This document shows, one piece after another, positions 35,286-45,362 of a DNA stretch of 64,000 nucleotides. The position numbers were made by a program, and so were the translations under genes. The DNA is from an uncultured Caldilineaceae bacterium (lineage in GTDB: Bacteria; Chloroflexota; Anaerolineae; Caldilineales; Caldilineaceae), in contig CATOTS010000002.1 in NCBI GenBank assembly GCA_951813625.1, forward strand, positions 103,399 through 167,398, read 5' to 3'. The stretch's first letter is position 1. Each line of letters begins with the position of its first letter. The notes beneath the pieces are model-generated. The model did no database searches. It was given only the letters and a program-made list of their open reading frames with translations, and was not told the DNA's origin.

Positions 35286-37049
35286 GTGTGCGCGCGACCT
35301 GAAGGCGGTGTGCCGAAAAGGTCATTCGGCCTTCTGAAAGAGGAACTGAAAGAGCAGGTTCCGCGAATTGTGCTGCTCATTTTTGTGGCAGTCCTAGGCA
35401 CCGGGGTTGGGCTGATTCAGCCTCTGCTCTTCAAAGCGCTCATCGACACCGCAATCCCGACCGCCGACCTGCGGCTGATCGGGCTGCTGCTGGCAGGGAT
35501 GGTGATTGTGCCCGTGGTGGGCGCCGGTCTCGGCTCAGTCAACCACTACCTGCGCGCCTTCATCGGTGAAGCCGTCGCCCAACGCTTGCGCCGGGAGCTG
35601 TTCAATCATCTGCTGCACGTTCGGCTTGCCGAGCTGGGGAAGTTCGAGACGGGCGAACTTATCGGCCGGCTCACCAGAAGTTGCGGTATGATCGGCGAGG
35701 TCTACGTCACCGCCCACCTGCTGCCGCTGCTGATGAACGCCATCCTGCTAGTGGGCACGCTGACGGCGATGACCGCGCTCAGCTGGCGTCTTTCACTCCT
35801 GGCTCTGCTCGCATTTCCCTTCTCCTACCTCCTGACGAGGAAGGCGCGCGGCCATGCTGAGAGTCTGTACAGTGAGTTCTCCAACGCGTTGGAGGCGGGG
35901 CAGAGCTATCTGCACGAGGTATTTCCCGGCCTGCGAACAGTTCGTGCCTTCAACGCCGAAGCTCATGAAATGGGACGTTGGCAGAGATGGATTGAGCGGC
36001 ACTGGCACATCAAAGCCAGGGTAACGACCTTCCATGAACTGATACGCACGCTCCTGCCGGAGTTCATCAACTACGCGGCGGCGGGTCTGGCTTTCGGTTA
36101 CGGGGCCTTCGAGATAATCCAGGGCAGACTGACCGTTGGCAGCCTGGTGGCCTTCGTCGCCTACCTGCCTCGCTCCTACTCGGTGCTGCAGGCCCTGCTC
36201 GGTACCCAAGTCAACCTGCAGGAGGCCAGGGTAAACGCCGAAAAGGTTGACGCTTTGTTTGGGCTCGACCTTTCGCCGTCCGGCGAAAAAGTCCTATCTG
36301 ACGTTTCTTCGGAAGGAGCGACGCTGGCCTTTCAAAATGTGTCCTTCGACTATGGGCGCGGGGACTTTGGCGTGGAAGACCTTACCTTTGGCGTCGAGCC
36401 GGGCGAGTTCATCGCGGTTGTCGGTCCCAGCGGCGGCGGCAAGTCCACCATCATCGATTTGATCATGGGCTTTTACGCACCGCGGTCCGGCACAATCACG
36501 TTTGACGGAATCGATCAACGCCACTTGTCGCTCGCATCGTTGAGGAGTCAAATTGGCTTCGTGCCGCAAGATACATTCTTGTGGAACGACAGCGTCTCTG
36601 CGAACATTCACTATCCTGGTCGCAGCGCCGACGGGGACAGGAGCCGGCAGGCAGCCCGGGCAGCGCAGATTGACGAATTCATCATAGGTCTGCCCGACGA
36701 GTACGAAACGGAGGTGGGAGAGCGAGGCATGACGCTATCGGGCGGGGAGCGCCAGCGTCTCGCCATAGCGCGGGCACTCTTGCAGAAGCCCAGGCTCCTC
36801 CTGCTGGATGAAGCTACCTCTGCGCTCGATGCCCTGACTGAGCAGAAGGTGCGCGGGGCCATCGACGCCGCGCGGCAGGGGCGGACGGCAATCGTCGTAG
36901 CGCACCGGCTTGTCACTATTCTGCAGGCCGACCGCATACTGGTGATCGACAAGGGCCGGCTCGTCGAGACGGGCACACTACAGTCACTGCTGGCGCGACG
37001 CGGCCTCTTCTACGACCTGTACCAGGCACAATCTTTCGATCTCGCCTAA
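35286..37049 (+). CDS. ABC transporter, fused permease/ATPase (type IV exporter, MsbA/LmrA-like)
   Basis: The GTG at 35286 is preferred because AGGAGG (35274-35279) lies six bases before it; this gives 587 residues, while an upstream ATG (35241) would place that site inside the gene. An N-terminal six-helix membrane domain spans roughly 20-315. The ATPase domain has Walker A GPSGGGKS, Q-loop GFVPQDTFLW, signature LSGGERQR and Walker B LLLDEATSALD. It should work as a homodimer or with another half-transporter, exporting lipids, drugs or peptides. No dedicated substrate gene is adjacent. Confidence 0.92.
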   Translation: MCARPEGGVPKRSFGLLKEELKEQVPRIVLLIFVAVLGTGVGLIQPLLFKALIDTAIPTADLRLIGLLLAGMVIVPVVGAGLGSVNHYLRAFIGEAVAQRLRRELFNHLLHVRLAELGKFETGELIGRLTRSCGMIGEVYVTAHLLPLLMNAILLVGTLTAMTALSWRLSLLALLAFPFSYLLTRKARGHAESLYSEFSNALEAGQSYLHEVFPGLRTVRAFNAEAHEMGRWQRWIERHWHIKARVTTFHELIRTLLPEFINYAAAGLAFGYGAFEIIQGRLTVGSLVAFVAYLPRSYSVLQALLGTQVNLQEARVNAEKVDALFGLDLSPSGEKVLSDVSSEGATLAFQNVSFDYGRGDFGVEDLTFGVEPGEFIAVVGPSGGGKSTIIDLIMGFYAPRSGTITFDGIDQRHLSLASLRSQIGFVPQDTFLWNDSVSANIHYPGRSADGDRSRQAARAAQIDEFIIGLPDEYETEVGERGMTLSGGERQRLAIARALLQKPRLLLLDEATSALDALTEQKVRGAIDAARQGRTAIVVAHRLVTILQADRILVIDKGRLVETGTLQSLLARRGLFYDLYQAQSFDLA

Positions 37050-37063
37050 ATCGCGCTATAATC
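37035..37063 (+). promoter_or_regulatory. Candidate promoter for the transketolase gene
   Basis: A perfect TATAAT (37058-37063) is preceded at 17 bp by TTTCGA (37035-37040), a weak -35. It overlaps the stop of the exporter gene (37049), giving a leader of about 65 nt before 37136. Confidence 0.5.
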
Positions 37064-37135
37064 AGTGGCCATGGCCTTTGAACGCGCCTACAGCCATAGG
37101 AAACTCCGACGACGACAACGCTAAGGAACCTGCGC

Positions 37136-39187
37136 ATGTCAGATGTTACTGCCGCGCCATTCGACAGCCCTACCCTCGACCCGGAACTGGAAGAAAATGT
37201 GGTCAATACGATTCGGATGCTGGCATTGGACGCCGTGCAGGCGGCCAATTCGGGCCACGCCGGCCTGCCGATGGGCATGGCCACGGCCGCGCTGACGCTC
37301 TGGCGCCGCCATCTCCGCTACAGTCCGACAAATCCCGAATGGGCGAATCGTGATCGTTTTATACTCAGCGCCGGCCACGGTTCGATGCTGCTCTACGCCC
37401 TGCTCCATTTGACCGGCTACGATCTGCCCCTGCAACAGCTGAAAGACTTTCGCCAGTGGGGCAGCCAGACACCCGGCCACCCGGAATACGGCCACGCGCC
37501 CGGGGTCGAGACGACGACGGGTCCGTTGGGACAGGGATTTGCCAACGGTGTGGGAATGGCCATCGCCGAACAGTGGCTGGCGGCCAACTACAACCGGCCC
37601 GAATTTGACGTCGTGTCGCACCACATCTACGCTATCGTCAGCGACGGCGACCTGATGGAAGGCGTCGCGCAGGAGGCAGCCAGCTTGGCCGGACATCTCC
37701 GGCTTGGCAAGCTCATCTACCTTTACGACGACAACCGTGTGACCATCGACGGGTTCACCGATCTGGCCTTTACGGAGGACCAGTACCGGCGATTTGAGGC
37801 GTACGGCTGGCACGTTCAGAAGGTGGAAGGAATGGACAGCGCAGCGGTCGACGCCGCGATCAGCGCGGCCAAGCAGGAGCCGCGCCCCAGTCTCATCGGC
37901 TGCACGACCATCATCGGATTCGGCGCACCCAAACAGGGCGAGCCGGACATGCACAGCGACCCGTTACCGGCTGAGGAAGTTGCGCAGACCAAGGCCAACC
38001 TTGAGTGGCCGCAGGAGCCGACTTTCTACCTGCCGCCCGAAGTGAGCGCCTTCTGTCTGCAGGCCGTCGGCCGGGGCAAACGGCTGGAAGCAGACGATCG
38101 GGCCTTGTGGGAGGCCTACGCCGCAGCACATCCAGGGCCGGCCGCGGAACTCGCAGGGCTGCTGCGCGGTGACCTGCCCGAAAGTTGGGAAGAGGCACTG
38201 CCCGTCTTCGAAGGGGGCGACAGCCAGGCCACGCGCAACGCCAGCGGCGACACGCTGAATGCCCTGGCGCCGGTCATCCCCAACCTCATTGGCGGCAGCG
38301 CCGACCTAGCGCCGAGCAACAAGACGATTATCAGCGGCAGCCCGGACTTCCAGCCCGAATCCTACAACGGCCGCAACTTCCGATTCGGCGTGCGCGAACA
38401 CGGCATGGGCGCCATTCTCAGCGGGATGGCCCTGCACGGCGGCGTTATTCCCTACGGCGGTACTTTCCTGGTTTTCAGCGACTATATGCGCGCCAGCGTG
38501 CGACTTGCCGCGCTGATGGGAGTGCCCGTTATCTACGTATTCACCCATGACAGCATTGGGGTCGGCGAAGACGGCCCCACGCATCAGCCGGTCGAACAGG
38601 TGGCCGCACTGCGCGCCATCCCCAATCTGACCGTTATTCGTCCCGCCGATGCCAACGAGGTGACGCAGGCATGGAAGGCAGCGCTGCAAAACCGGGGCGG
38701 GCCCACGGCGTTGATCCTTTCGCGGCAAAACCTGCAGGTTTTCGAACGCGGGGCTAACGGGGTTGGGGCGGCCGAGGGGGCGGCCTTGGGCGGGTACGTT
38801 TTATGCGACTGCGCGACCACGCCGGAGTCGCCGGCGCTGGTCTTCATCTCGAGTGGCAGCGAACTGGAGATTGCCTACGCGGCGGCGCAGCAGCTGGCTG
38901 AGAGCGGTGTGGCGGTACGGGTCGTCAGCCTACCAAGCTGGGAGCTGTTCGCCGCGCAGTCGCCAGAATATCAACGTGAGGTGCTGCCGCCTGACGCGCT
39001 CAAGGTGTCGGTTGAAGCCGGTGTGGTGCAGGGGTGGGAGCGCTGGGTCGGCAACGATCCGGCGCGGGGCGCAGCGATCGGCCTTGACCGCTTCGGCGCC
39101 AGTGCGCCTCAACAGGATGTCTACGCCAATCTCGGCCTGACCGTCGAGGCTGTGGTCAGTGCGGCGCAAGCGCTGCTTGAGGCGTAA
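37136..39187 (+). CDS. tkt: Transketolase
   Basis: A 683-residue thiamine-diphosphate enzyme that moves two-carbon units between sugar phosphates in the pentose phosphate pathway (and in the Calvin cycle where present). The N-terminal TPP domain has HAGLPMGMA and the SDGDLMEG motif followed by the conserved Asn in YDDN. The pyrimidine-binding domain has [10 protein letters not shown], with the catalytic Glu, and the C-terminal domain ends normally. Length is typical (about 660-690). It begins a tight gene run with the DUF6391-like protein and HolA downstream. Confidence 0.96.
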   Translation: MSDVTAAPFDSPTLDPELEENVVNTIRMLALDAVQAANSGHAGLPMGMATAALTLWRRHLRYSPTNPEWANRDRFILSAGHGSMLLYALLHLTGYDLPLQQLKDFRQWGSQTPGHPEYGHAPGVETTTGPLGQGFANGVGMAIAEQWLAANYNRPEFDVVSHHIYAIVSDGDLMEGVAQEAASLAGHLRLGKLIYLYDDNRVTIDGFTDLAFTEDQYRRFEAYGWHVQKVEGMDSAAVDAAISAAKQEPRPSLIGCTTIIGFGAPKQGEPDMHSDPLPAEEVAQTKANLEWPQEPTFYLPPEVSAFCLQAVGRGKRLEADDRALWEAYAAAHPGPAAELAGLLRGDLPESWEEALPVFEGGDSQATRNASGDTLNALAPVIPNLIGGSADLAPSNKTIISGSPDFQPESYNGRNFRFGVREHGMGAILSGMALHGGVIPYGGTFLVFSDYMRASVRLAALMGVPVIYVFTHDSIGVGEDGPTHQPVEQVAALRAIPNLTVIRPADANEVTQAWKAALQNRGGPTALILSRQNLQVFERGANGVGAAEGAALGGYVLCDCATTPESPALVFISSGSELEIAYAAAQQLAESGVAVRVVSLPSWELFAAQSPEYQREVLPPDALKVSVEAGVVQGWERWVGNDPARGAAIGLDRFGASAPQQDVYANLGLTVEAVVSAAQALLEA

Positions 39188-39193
39188 GCGATT

Positions 39194-39685
39194 GTGCCTG
39201 CCAGAGCCGCGGCCGCAGTTATCCAGCAGACGCGACGGCATCACGCCATCGAACACGCGACGATACATCTGCTGGCGGCCCGATTCCCGCGCGTGACCCT
39301 GGCCGGTTTGAGCGACCCCTGGGGCTTCACGCTCTTCGGGCGCGTGCCCTGCCAAGCGGTGGAAGACGCAGTTGGCGAAGCCCTGCTGCGCCTCAAGGCT
39401 GGTGAAGAAGAGATCGCCTACCATCCCAACTGCGGCACCAGCCTGACAACGAAAATATTGCTGGCCACGGCGGCGGCCATCGTAGGCAGCGCGGGAAGCC
39501 GCCGCACACTGTTTGAGAAGGTCACGGTGACCGCCGGGCTGGTGACGCTCGGGCTCCTGATCGCCGGGCCGCTGGGGATGCGGCTTCAGCGCCTCACGAC
39601 CTCCGCCGCTGTAGATGGTCTCGGGTTGGCTGAAATCGTGCCGGTAGGGGAGGCGCATCGCATCACCTTCATCAGCAGCCACTAA
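39194..39685 (+). CDS. Small membrane protein, probably DUF6391 family
   Basis: A 163-residue protein starting at a GTG six bases after the transketolase stop. The N-terminus has the conserved-looking RRHHAIEHATIHLL segment (residues about 14-27) with a His-rich HHAIEH motif. One or two hydrophobic helices lie at about 85-130, and the protein ends in a short soluble tail. I recall similar HAxEHAT-type proteins annotated DUF6391 in Chloroflexota and cyanobacteria, but cannot verify it. The HHxxEH pattern could bind a metal and is reminiscent of protease active sites; function unknown. Confidence 0.65.
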   Translation: MPARAAAAVIQQTRRHHAIEHATIHLLAARFPRVTLAGLSDPWGFTLFGRVPCQAVEDAVGEALLRLKAGEEEIAYHPNCGTSLTTKILLATAAAIVGSAGSRRTLFEKVTVTAGLVTLGLLIAGPLGMRLQRLTTSAAVDGLGLAEIVPVGEAHRITFISSH

Positions 39686-39695
39686 CCAGCCGCTG

Positions 39696-40724
39696 ATGTT
39701 ATATCTGTTCCTCGCGCCTGATGAGTATCTGTTGGGGCAGCGCCTTGCCCAATTGAAGCAGGCGTTGGGCGACGCCGAGATGGCTTCGCTCAACCTGACC
39801 GAACTCGACGGCGCCCGCACAAATGCAGCCGATATACTGTATCACCTAGGGGCAATGCCTTTCTTGGCCGCCCGTAGGCTTATCATTGCGCGCGGCTACC
39901 TGGCCAACCTGGAGGGCCGGCTTGGTACGGCAAAGTCGCCGAACAGGGGGGCGCAGGACGAGGCGAGACAGGTTCTGACCTGTCTCGCCGATCAGCCGGC
40001 GGAGAACGATCTTGTATTCATCGAAGAGAAGCTGGACAAGCGCCGGGCCCTGTGGAGGGGCATGGACGACATCGCCGGCATCGAGAAGTTGAGCCGGGAC
40101 GGGTTGCTGGCGATAGAAGAGATGGCCACGCCCGACGCCCGCCAGTTGCCCGGATGGATAGTCAAGTCGGCCCGGCAAGATGGGATCGCGATCGAGGGGA
40201 GAGCGGTGCAGATGCTGGCGGCTTATGTCGGCCCCGACTTGCGCCGCCTTCGCCAGGAAATTGAAAAATTGCGCACCTATGCGGCCGGTCGCAGCATTAC
40301 CGCTGACGACGTGAAGTTGTTGGTCAGCGATACAAGCGAGGCGCTCATCTGGGATCTAACCGATGCCATCGGTCTGCGCGATGGGCGCAAAGCTATGCGG
40401 GCCCTGTCCGCGTTACGGCGCAACGACGCCAACCCGTTTTATCTTCTGACGATGATCACGCGCCAGTACCGGATCATGATTAAGGTGAAGGATGAGACCG
40501 CACGCATGTCAGGCAATGAGTATGACGTTGCCGGACGCGTAGGCGAACGTCCATTTCCCGTCAAGAAGGCGATGGCACAGAGCCGAAATTATGCCCTCGC
40601 CCAGCTGGAAGCGATCATGGACCGGTTGCTGACGGCCGACTTTGCCATGAAGAGCGGCGCCGACGCCGACACCGAACTGGACATTCTGGTAGGGGAACTG
40701 ACAATGCCCCGGTTGAGGAACTGA
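39696..40724 (+). CDS. holA: DNA polymerase III subunit delta
   Basis: A 342-residue clamp-loader subunit that opens the sliding clamp during replication. The N-terminal AAA-like fold (YLFLAPDEYLLGQRLAQLKQ; no functional Walker A, as usual for delta) is followed by AADILYHLGAMPFLAARRLI and the ENDLVFIEEKLDKR region. The helical C-terminal collar has the motif NPFYLLTMITRQYR. Length is normal. It lies 10 bp after the preceding gene and 7 bp before the M16 homologue, so the run is probably one transcript. Confidence 0.93.
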   Translation: MLYLFLAPDEYLLGQRLAQLKQALGDAEMASLNLTELDGARTNAADILYHLGAMPFLAARRLIIARGYLANLEGRLGTAKSPNRGAQDEARQVLTCLADQPAENDLVFIEEKLDKRRALWRGMDDIAGIEKLSRDGLLAIEEMATPDARQLPGWIVKSARQDGIAIEGRAVQMLAAYVGPDLRRLRQEIEKLRTYAAGRSITADDVKLLVSDTSEALIWDLTDAIGLRDGRKAMRALSALRRNDANPFYLLTMITRQYRIMIKVKDETARMSGNEYDVAGRVGERPFPVKKAMAQSRNYALAQLEAIMDRLLTADFAMKSGADADTELDILVGELTMPRLRN

Positions 40725-40731
40725 ACGCCTT

Positions 40732-42075
40732 ATGAGTATTGGACCAACGCAAATTGCCGGCACAAAATCTTCCGCCGTCCTTTCAGACGGAAACGGGCGG
40801 ACGACAATCGGCCCCGAAACGGTTCATCGCATGCAGAGCGAAAACGGGATAACCGTCCTGGTGCGACCAAACCCATCGGCGCCCGTTGCCGTGCTGGAGG
40901 GGTGCCTGCGCGCGGGCAGTGTCGATGAAGTCGCGGAGAAGGCCGGGCTGGCGTCGTTTACCGCCTCGCTAGTGAGCCGGGGCAGCGCCCATTACGACTT
41001 TGACCGCTACAACGAGACGGTCGAGTCTGTTGGGGCCAGCATCAGTGTTTCCGGCGGTTCCCACGTGACCCATTTCGGCAGCGAAAGCCTCGTCGAGGAC
41101 TTTCCGCTGATCGTAGAGATTCTGGCCGACATCCTGCGTCGGCCCACCTTTCCGCCCGAGCATGTCGAACGCGTACGCGGTCAGTGGCTCGTTCGTCTGC
41201 AGGAACGCGAGCAGAGCACGCGCAGTGTTTCCTACCGCCGCTTCAATGAGATGATCTACGGCGATCACCCCTACGGCCTGCCGACCTCGGGCTACATCGA
41301 GACGATCGAGGAGATCGGCCGCGACGATGTGGTCGATTTTCACGGCAAGAATTACCGGCCGAACCAAGCGATCGTCGTGGTCAGCGGCGACGTTGAGCCG
41401 CAGGACGTGGTGGCGCTGCTGGACCGCCACTTTGGTGATTGGGAAGTCGGAGAGACGCCGCTCGCGCCGGCCGCCAGCATACCTCCGGTGGCGCGCCCAG
41501 ACGGCATCAAGCGCAAAGATGTCTCCATGCCCGGCAAAGTCCAGGCCGACGTCGTAATCGGCTGCCTGGCCGTCGCCCGCACCGACCCGGACTACTACGC
41601 CGTGCAAGTTGCCAACAACATCATGGGTCAGTTCGGGATGATGGGGCGGCTGGGTGAAAATGTACGCGAGCGTCAGGGGCTGGCTTACTACAGTTACAGC
41701 GCGCTCGACGCCGACATCGGCGTTGGCCCATGGGTGGCGTTCGCCGGGGTGAACCCGCAGAACGTCGATCAGGCGATCGACAGCATCCTGCACGAATTCG
41801 AGCGCATGGGGCGGGAGCCGGTCAGCGACGAAGAGCTTTCGGACAGCATTGCCAACATGACCGGCACGCTTCCCCTGCGACTGGAGACGAATGACGGAGT
41901 GGCATCAATTCTGCTCAATATGGAGTGGTACGGCCTTGGGCTGGACTATTTGCAGACTTACCAGGAGCGGATTCGAGCTATTGCCAAAGAGGATGTGCAG
42001 CGGGTCGCGGCGGACTATCTGCGGGCTGATTCCTACACGCTAGTAACGGCCGGGCCGGGCAAGAACGGGAGCTGA
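40732..42075 (+). CDS. M16 (insulinase-type) zinc protease homologue lacking the HxxEH motif
   Basis: A 447-residue two-lobed M16 protein. The first lobe aligns well with active enzymes (VLEGCLRAGSVDEVAEKAGLA ...), but residues 74-78 read ASFTA where HxxEH should be, so the zinc ligands and catalytic Glu are missing. The second lobe keeps the substrate-binding Arg...Tyr region (ENVRERQGLAYYSYS). In bacteria and mitochondria such proteins often act as the inactive partner of an active M16 subunit; no active partner lies in this window. The residues MSIGPTQIAG at the start suggest a variable N-terminal extension. Confidence 0.85.
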   Translation: MSIGPTQIAGTKSSAVLSDGNGRTTIGPETVHRMQSENGITVLVRPNPSAPVAVLEGCLRAGSVDEVAEKAGLASFTASLVSRGSAHYDFDRYNETVESVGASISVSGGSHVTHFGSESLVEDFPLIVEILADILRRPTFPPEHVERVRGQWLVRLQEREQSTRSVSYRRFNEMIYGDHPYGLPTSGYIETIEEIGRDDVVDFHGKNYRPNQAIVVVSGDVEPQDVVALLDRHFGDWEVGETPLAPAASIPPVARPDGIKRKDVSMPGKVQADVVIGCLAVARTDPDYYAVQVANNIMGQFGMMGRLGENVRERQGLAYYSYSALDADIGVGPWVAFAGVNPQNVDQAIDSILHEFERMGREPVSDEELSDSIANMTGTLPLRLETNDGVASILLNMEWYGLGLDYLQTYQERIRAIAKEDVQRVAADYLRADSYTLVTAGPGKNGS

Positions 42076-42081
42076 ACCCTT

Positions 42082-43089
42082 GTGACGCAAGAAAACCCGG
42101 TAATTGAAATTGAGGAGCTCAGCAAGGTCTATACCGTAACCGAGCGGGAGGCGGGTCTGGCTGCGGCGTTTCGCAGCCTCGTCAATCGCAAGACGCGTGA
42201 TGTGCGGGCTGTGGACAAGATCTCTTTTGCCGTCGGCGAAGGTGAGATCGTCGGCTTTCTCGGACCAAATGGGGCGGGCAAGACGACGACTTTGAAGATG
42301 CTCGCCGGTCTGCTGCATCCGACCGACGGCCGCGCGGCTGTGCTCGGTTTTCGTCCTTGGGAGCGCAACCGCGACTATCTGCGCCGTATGACGCTGGTGA
42401 TGGGCCAGCGCAATCAGCTGGTGTGGGATATTCCGGTCATCGACACTTTCGAGTTGAACCGTGCGGTATACCGTATTCCCGAAACAGATTACAGGCGCAC
42501 GGTTGACGAACTGACGGAACTGCTGGAGCTGGCGCCCCTGCTGCGAAAGCCCACGCGCAATCTTTCGCTGGGTGAGCGGATGAAATGTGAGATCGCGGCT
42601 GCGTTGCTGCACCGCCCATGGGTCCTGTTCCTGGACGAGCCGACAATCGGGCTGGATGTGACGATGCAGCGCCGTATACGCCAGTTTCTGGTCGAATACA
42701 ACCAGCGAACCGGGGCGACGGTCCTGCTGACCAGCCACTATATGGCGGACGTGGAGGCGCTGTGCAAGCGCGTCATCGTTATACATCACGGCAAGCTTCT
42801 CTACGACGGCGAACTCAGCGGTTTGGCCGATCGTTTTGCGCCGTTCAAGACCGTCGAGGTGGAGCTGCAGAATGGCGCCGGAGGCAGGCCGCTGGACGAG
42901 TACGGCGAGGTCCTTGTCCGCAGTCCCGGCCGTGTCACGCTGCGCGTGCCCAAAATCGAGACCGCCTCGGTCACCGGGCGCATTCTGACTGACTTGGAAG
43001 TGGCCGACCTGACGGTCCAGGACCCGCCGATCGAGGACGTGATCGAGCAGGTTTTCAGCCAGGAAGCAACAGAAAGCGAAGAGGGTTAA
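42082..43089 (+). CDS. ABC-2 type transporter ATP-binding protein
   Basis: A 335-residue ATPase starting at a GTG six bases after the M16 stop. It has Walker A GPNGAGKT, signature LSLGERMK (an LSxGE variant seen in this subgroup), Walker B LFLDEPTIGLD and the switch His in LTSHYMADVE. The N-terminal extension and the C-terminal domain (about 230-335) are characteristic of the group paired with DUF990/ABC2_membrane_6-type permeases, which follow. It powers export of an unknown compound (drug, lipid or polysaccharide). Confidence 0.92.
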   Translation: MTQENPVIEIEELSKVYTVTEREAGLAAAFRSLVNRKTRDVRAVDKISFAVGEGEIVGFLGPNGAGKTTTLKMLAGLLHPTDGRAAVLGFRPWERNRDYLRRMTLVMGQRNQLVWDIPVIDTFELNRAVYRIPETDYRRTVDELTELLELAPLLRKPTRNLSLGERMKCEIAAALLHRPWVLFLDEPTIGLDVTMQRRIRQFLVEYNQRTGATVLLTSHYMADVEALCKRVIVIHHGKLLYDGELSGLADRFAPFKTVEVELQNGAGGRPLDEYGEVLVRSPGRVTLRVPKIETASVTGRILTDLEVADLTVQDPPIEDVIEQVFSQEATESEEG

Positions 43090-43111
43090 AGGGGCGAGAG
43101 TATCCCGCCGT

Positions 43112-43936
43112 TTGTCAGTCCTCACTCCGTACATGACCGCCTTTTATTCGATCTACAGGGGCTATTTTCGCACCGCGCTGGTGGTACAGTTTCAGTACCG
43201 TGTTGCGATGATCATCTGGTTGTTGGGTGGGATCATCGAGCCGGTGATGTATCTCGTCGTGTGGCGCACGGTGGCGCAGCAGCAGGGCGGCGCGGTGGGC
43301 GGCTATGCGGTCAATGACTTTGCCGTCTATTTCATCGCAATCATGCTGGTGGAGCACGGCACATTTTCCTGGATCATGTGGGAGTACGATTTCCGAATCC
43401 GCATGGGGCAGTTCTCGTCGCAGCTGCTGAAGCCTATCCACCCGATTCACAGCGACATTGCCGACAACATCGGTTACAAATTCCTGACCTTGATTATTAT
43501 GGCGCCGACCGCGGCCCTACTGGCCTGGTTGTTCAACGCCTCGTGGCAGCCGGACGCGCGCACGCTGGCCATATTTGTGCCCGTACTGGTCCTGGCCTTC
43601 CTGATGCGTTTCTTCTGGGAGTGGTCACTGGCGATGTTGGCATTCTGGACAACCCGTGTCGACGCCATCAATCAGGCCTATTTTATCGTCGTTCTCTTCT
43701 TCGCCGGGCGGCTTGCTCCCCTTGAGCTATTTCCCCAGTTTTTGCAGCGAGTGGCCGACATTCTGCCCTTTCGCTGGATGCTGGCTTTCCCGGTCGAGTT
43801 GCTGCTGGGACGGCTGACGCCTAATGAACTATGGCTCGGTATCGGCGCGCAGCTGTTCTGGCTGGTCGCCGGCTACCTGGTCATGAGAGTCATTTACCGC
43901 GCTGGCATCCGCCGCTACGCCGCATTTGGCGCATAG
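43112..43936 (+). CDS. ABC-2 family permease (ABC2_membrane_6/DUF990-like), subunit 1
   Basis: A 274-residue membrane protein with about six helices. The frame opens at a TTG (43112), but an ATG at 43133 would give 267 residues starting at the more typical MTAFYSIYRGYFRT; neither has a strong ribosome-binding site. The segment HGTFSWIMWEYDFRIRMGQF is typical of this permease family, in which two related subunits form the exporter. It is followed by its partner 43 bp on. Confidence 0.85.
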   Translation: MSVLTPYMTAFYSIYRGYFRTALVVQFQYRVAMIIWLLGGIIEPVMYLVVWRTVAQQQGGAVGGYAVNDFAVYFIAIMLVEHGTFSWIMWEYDFRIRMGQFSSQLLKPIHPIHSDIADNIGYKFLTLIIMAPTAALLAWLFNASWQPDARTLAIFVPVLVLAFLMRFFWEWSLAMLAFWTTRVDAINQAYFIVVLFFAGRLAPLELFPQFLQRVADILPFRWMLAFPVELLLGRLTPNELWLGIGAQLFWLVAGYLVMRVIYRAGIRRYAAFGA

Positions 43937-43979
43937 CCGCCGGGCTCGGCAGGAATCACGCAGCAGGCACAATTTTTCG

Positions 43980-44765
43980 ATGTACTACATTCGTCTCTTT
44001 GCCACATACGTGCGTCTCGGAGCGCTGGGTGAACTGGAATACCGCGCCAATTTCTGGATCAATCTGCTGCAGTCGATTCTGGAATTGTGCGTGGCGCTGG
44101 GCGGGCTGGCCGTCGTTTTCAGTCACACTGACAATCTGGGCGGCTGGCGGCCGGAGGAGATACTGGCTGTGCTCGGTGTCTACTTCCTCGTCGGCGGCCT
44201 CATCCGCGTACTGATCAGACCCTCTATGGTGAAATTCATGGAGGATGTGCGACAGGGCACGCTCGACTTTACACTGACCAAACCGGCGGACTCGCAGGTT
44301 TTGGTCAGCATGCAGCGGGTGGAGCTCTGGCGACTGGCGGATGTGCTCATCGCCCTGCCGGTACTGGGTACGGCGCTGGTCCGGCTGCGTGTGGAATTGG
44401 GCCTGGCCGAAGCGCTCACGTTTGGGGCGACGATGCTCAGCGGGGGGCTGATCATCTACAGCTTCTGGCTGATGCTCAGCACCTGCGCTTTCTGGTTCGT
44501 CAAGGTTGAAAACATCCAGGTAATCTTTCAGAGTATGTGGCAGGCGGGCCGCTGGCCGATCAGCATCTATCCGGCGTGGCTGCGGGCAGTGCTGACTTTT
44601 CTCGTACCGGTCGCCTTTGCAACGACCGTGCCCGCCTCCGCGTTGAGCGGGCGGATAACCTCAAGCACGCTATGGGGTTCGCTGGCCCTGGCCGCGGCGT
44701 TGCTGATCGTTTCCCGCTGGTTCTGGCGGGTGGGGATTCGCTTCTATTCGGGCGCGTCTGCGTAA
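43980..44765 (+). CDS. ABC-2 family permease (ABC2_membrane_6-like), subunit 2
   Basis: A 261-residue partner permease. ATG 43980 is chosen because the alignment with subunit 1 begins there (YYIRLFATYVRLGALGELEYRANFW); the open frame runs back into the previous gene. It shows family features such as FMEDVRQGTLDFTLTKP and a C-terminal WFWRVGIRFYSGASA, the latter nearly the same as in other members. With the preceding two genes it forms a complete three-gene exporter. Confidence 0.88.
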   Translation: MYYIRLFATYVRLGALGELEYRANFWINLLQSILELCVALGGLAVVFSHTDNLGGWRPEEILAVLGVYFLVGGLIRVLIRPSMVKFMEDVRQGTLDFTLTKPADSQVLVSMQRVELWRLADVLIALPVLGTALVRLRVELGLAEALTFGATMLSGGLIIYSFWLMLSTCAFWFVKVENIQVIFQSMWQAGRWPISIYPAWLRAVLTFLVPVAFATTVPASALSGRITSSTLWGSLALAAALLIVSRWFWRVGIRFYSGASA

Positions 44766-44792
44766 ATGAAGGAGACAAGGGAGCCTTAAGAG

Positions 44793-45362
44793 ATGAGAGT
44801 ATTGATTACGTCGGGTGCGTCAGAGCTATGCGCTGTGCTGGCGGACCATTTGGCAATGGAGCATGAAATCAGGCTGACTGAACGGGCGCCCGTGAAGAGC
44901 GTACACAACTTTGTGCAGTGCGCGCTAGGCCACGATCGTGCTACGAACCAGTTGACCAGCGGCATTGACGTCATCGTTCACGCCGTCGAACCGCTGCCGG
45001 ATGAGGACGTGAGCGCGCAGATCGATGCCGCGACCCGCTGCACCTACAATCTCCTGCTGGCAGCGGCTGAAGAGAATGTTTCGCAGGTGATTTTGCTGAG
45101 CACGCTGGAACTGATGGCAGACTATCCTGCCGCCTATCGCGTCGGTGGGACCTGGCGGCCTCTTCCGCGCACGCGGCCGCCTACGCTCAGCAAGCATCTG
45201 GCAGAACAGGTCTGCCGCGAGTTCGCACGCGAACGAAAGCTGCGCGTTGCCGTTCTCCGGTTTGGAAAGGCGTCAGACGCAACGGTCTATGAGGCCGTCA
45301 ATTGCGCGCTTGCGAATGACGAGGAATGGGCGATTACACATGTTGGGGAGATTGCAAGATGA
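44793..45362 (+). CDS. Truncated-looking NAD-dependent epimerase/dehydratase (SDR) family protein
   Basis: A 189-residue protein that resembles the first two thirds of an extended SDR. The N-terminal Rossmann strand VLITSGASELCAVLADHL is recognisable but lacks the regular GxxGxxG glycines. The segments DVIVHAVEPLPDEDVSAQ and VILLSTLELMADYPAAYRV align with the family, yet there is no YxxxK active site; a Lys (SKHLAEQV) stands near the right place. It overlaps the next SDR gene by ATGA. It is probably a non-enzymatic partner or a degenerate paralogue. Confidence 0.7.
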   Translation: MRVLITSGASELCAVLADHLAMEHEIRLTERAPVKSVHNFVQCALGHDRATNQLTSGIDVIVHAVEPLPDEDVSAQIDAATRCTYNLLLAAAEENVSQVILLSTLELMADYPAAYRVGGTWRPLPRTRPPTLSKHLAEQVCREFARERKLRVAVLRFGKASDATVYEAVNCALANDEEWAITHVGEIAR

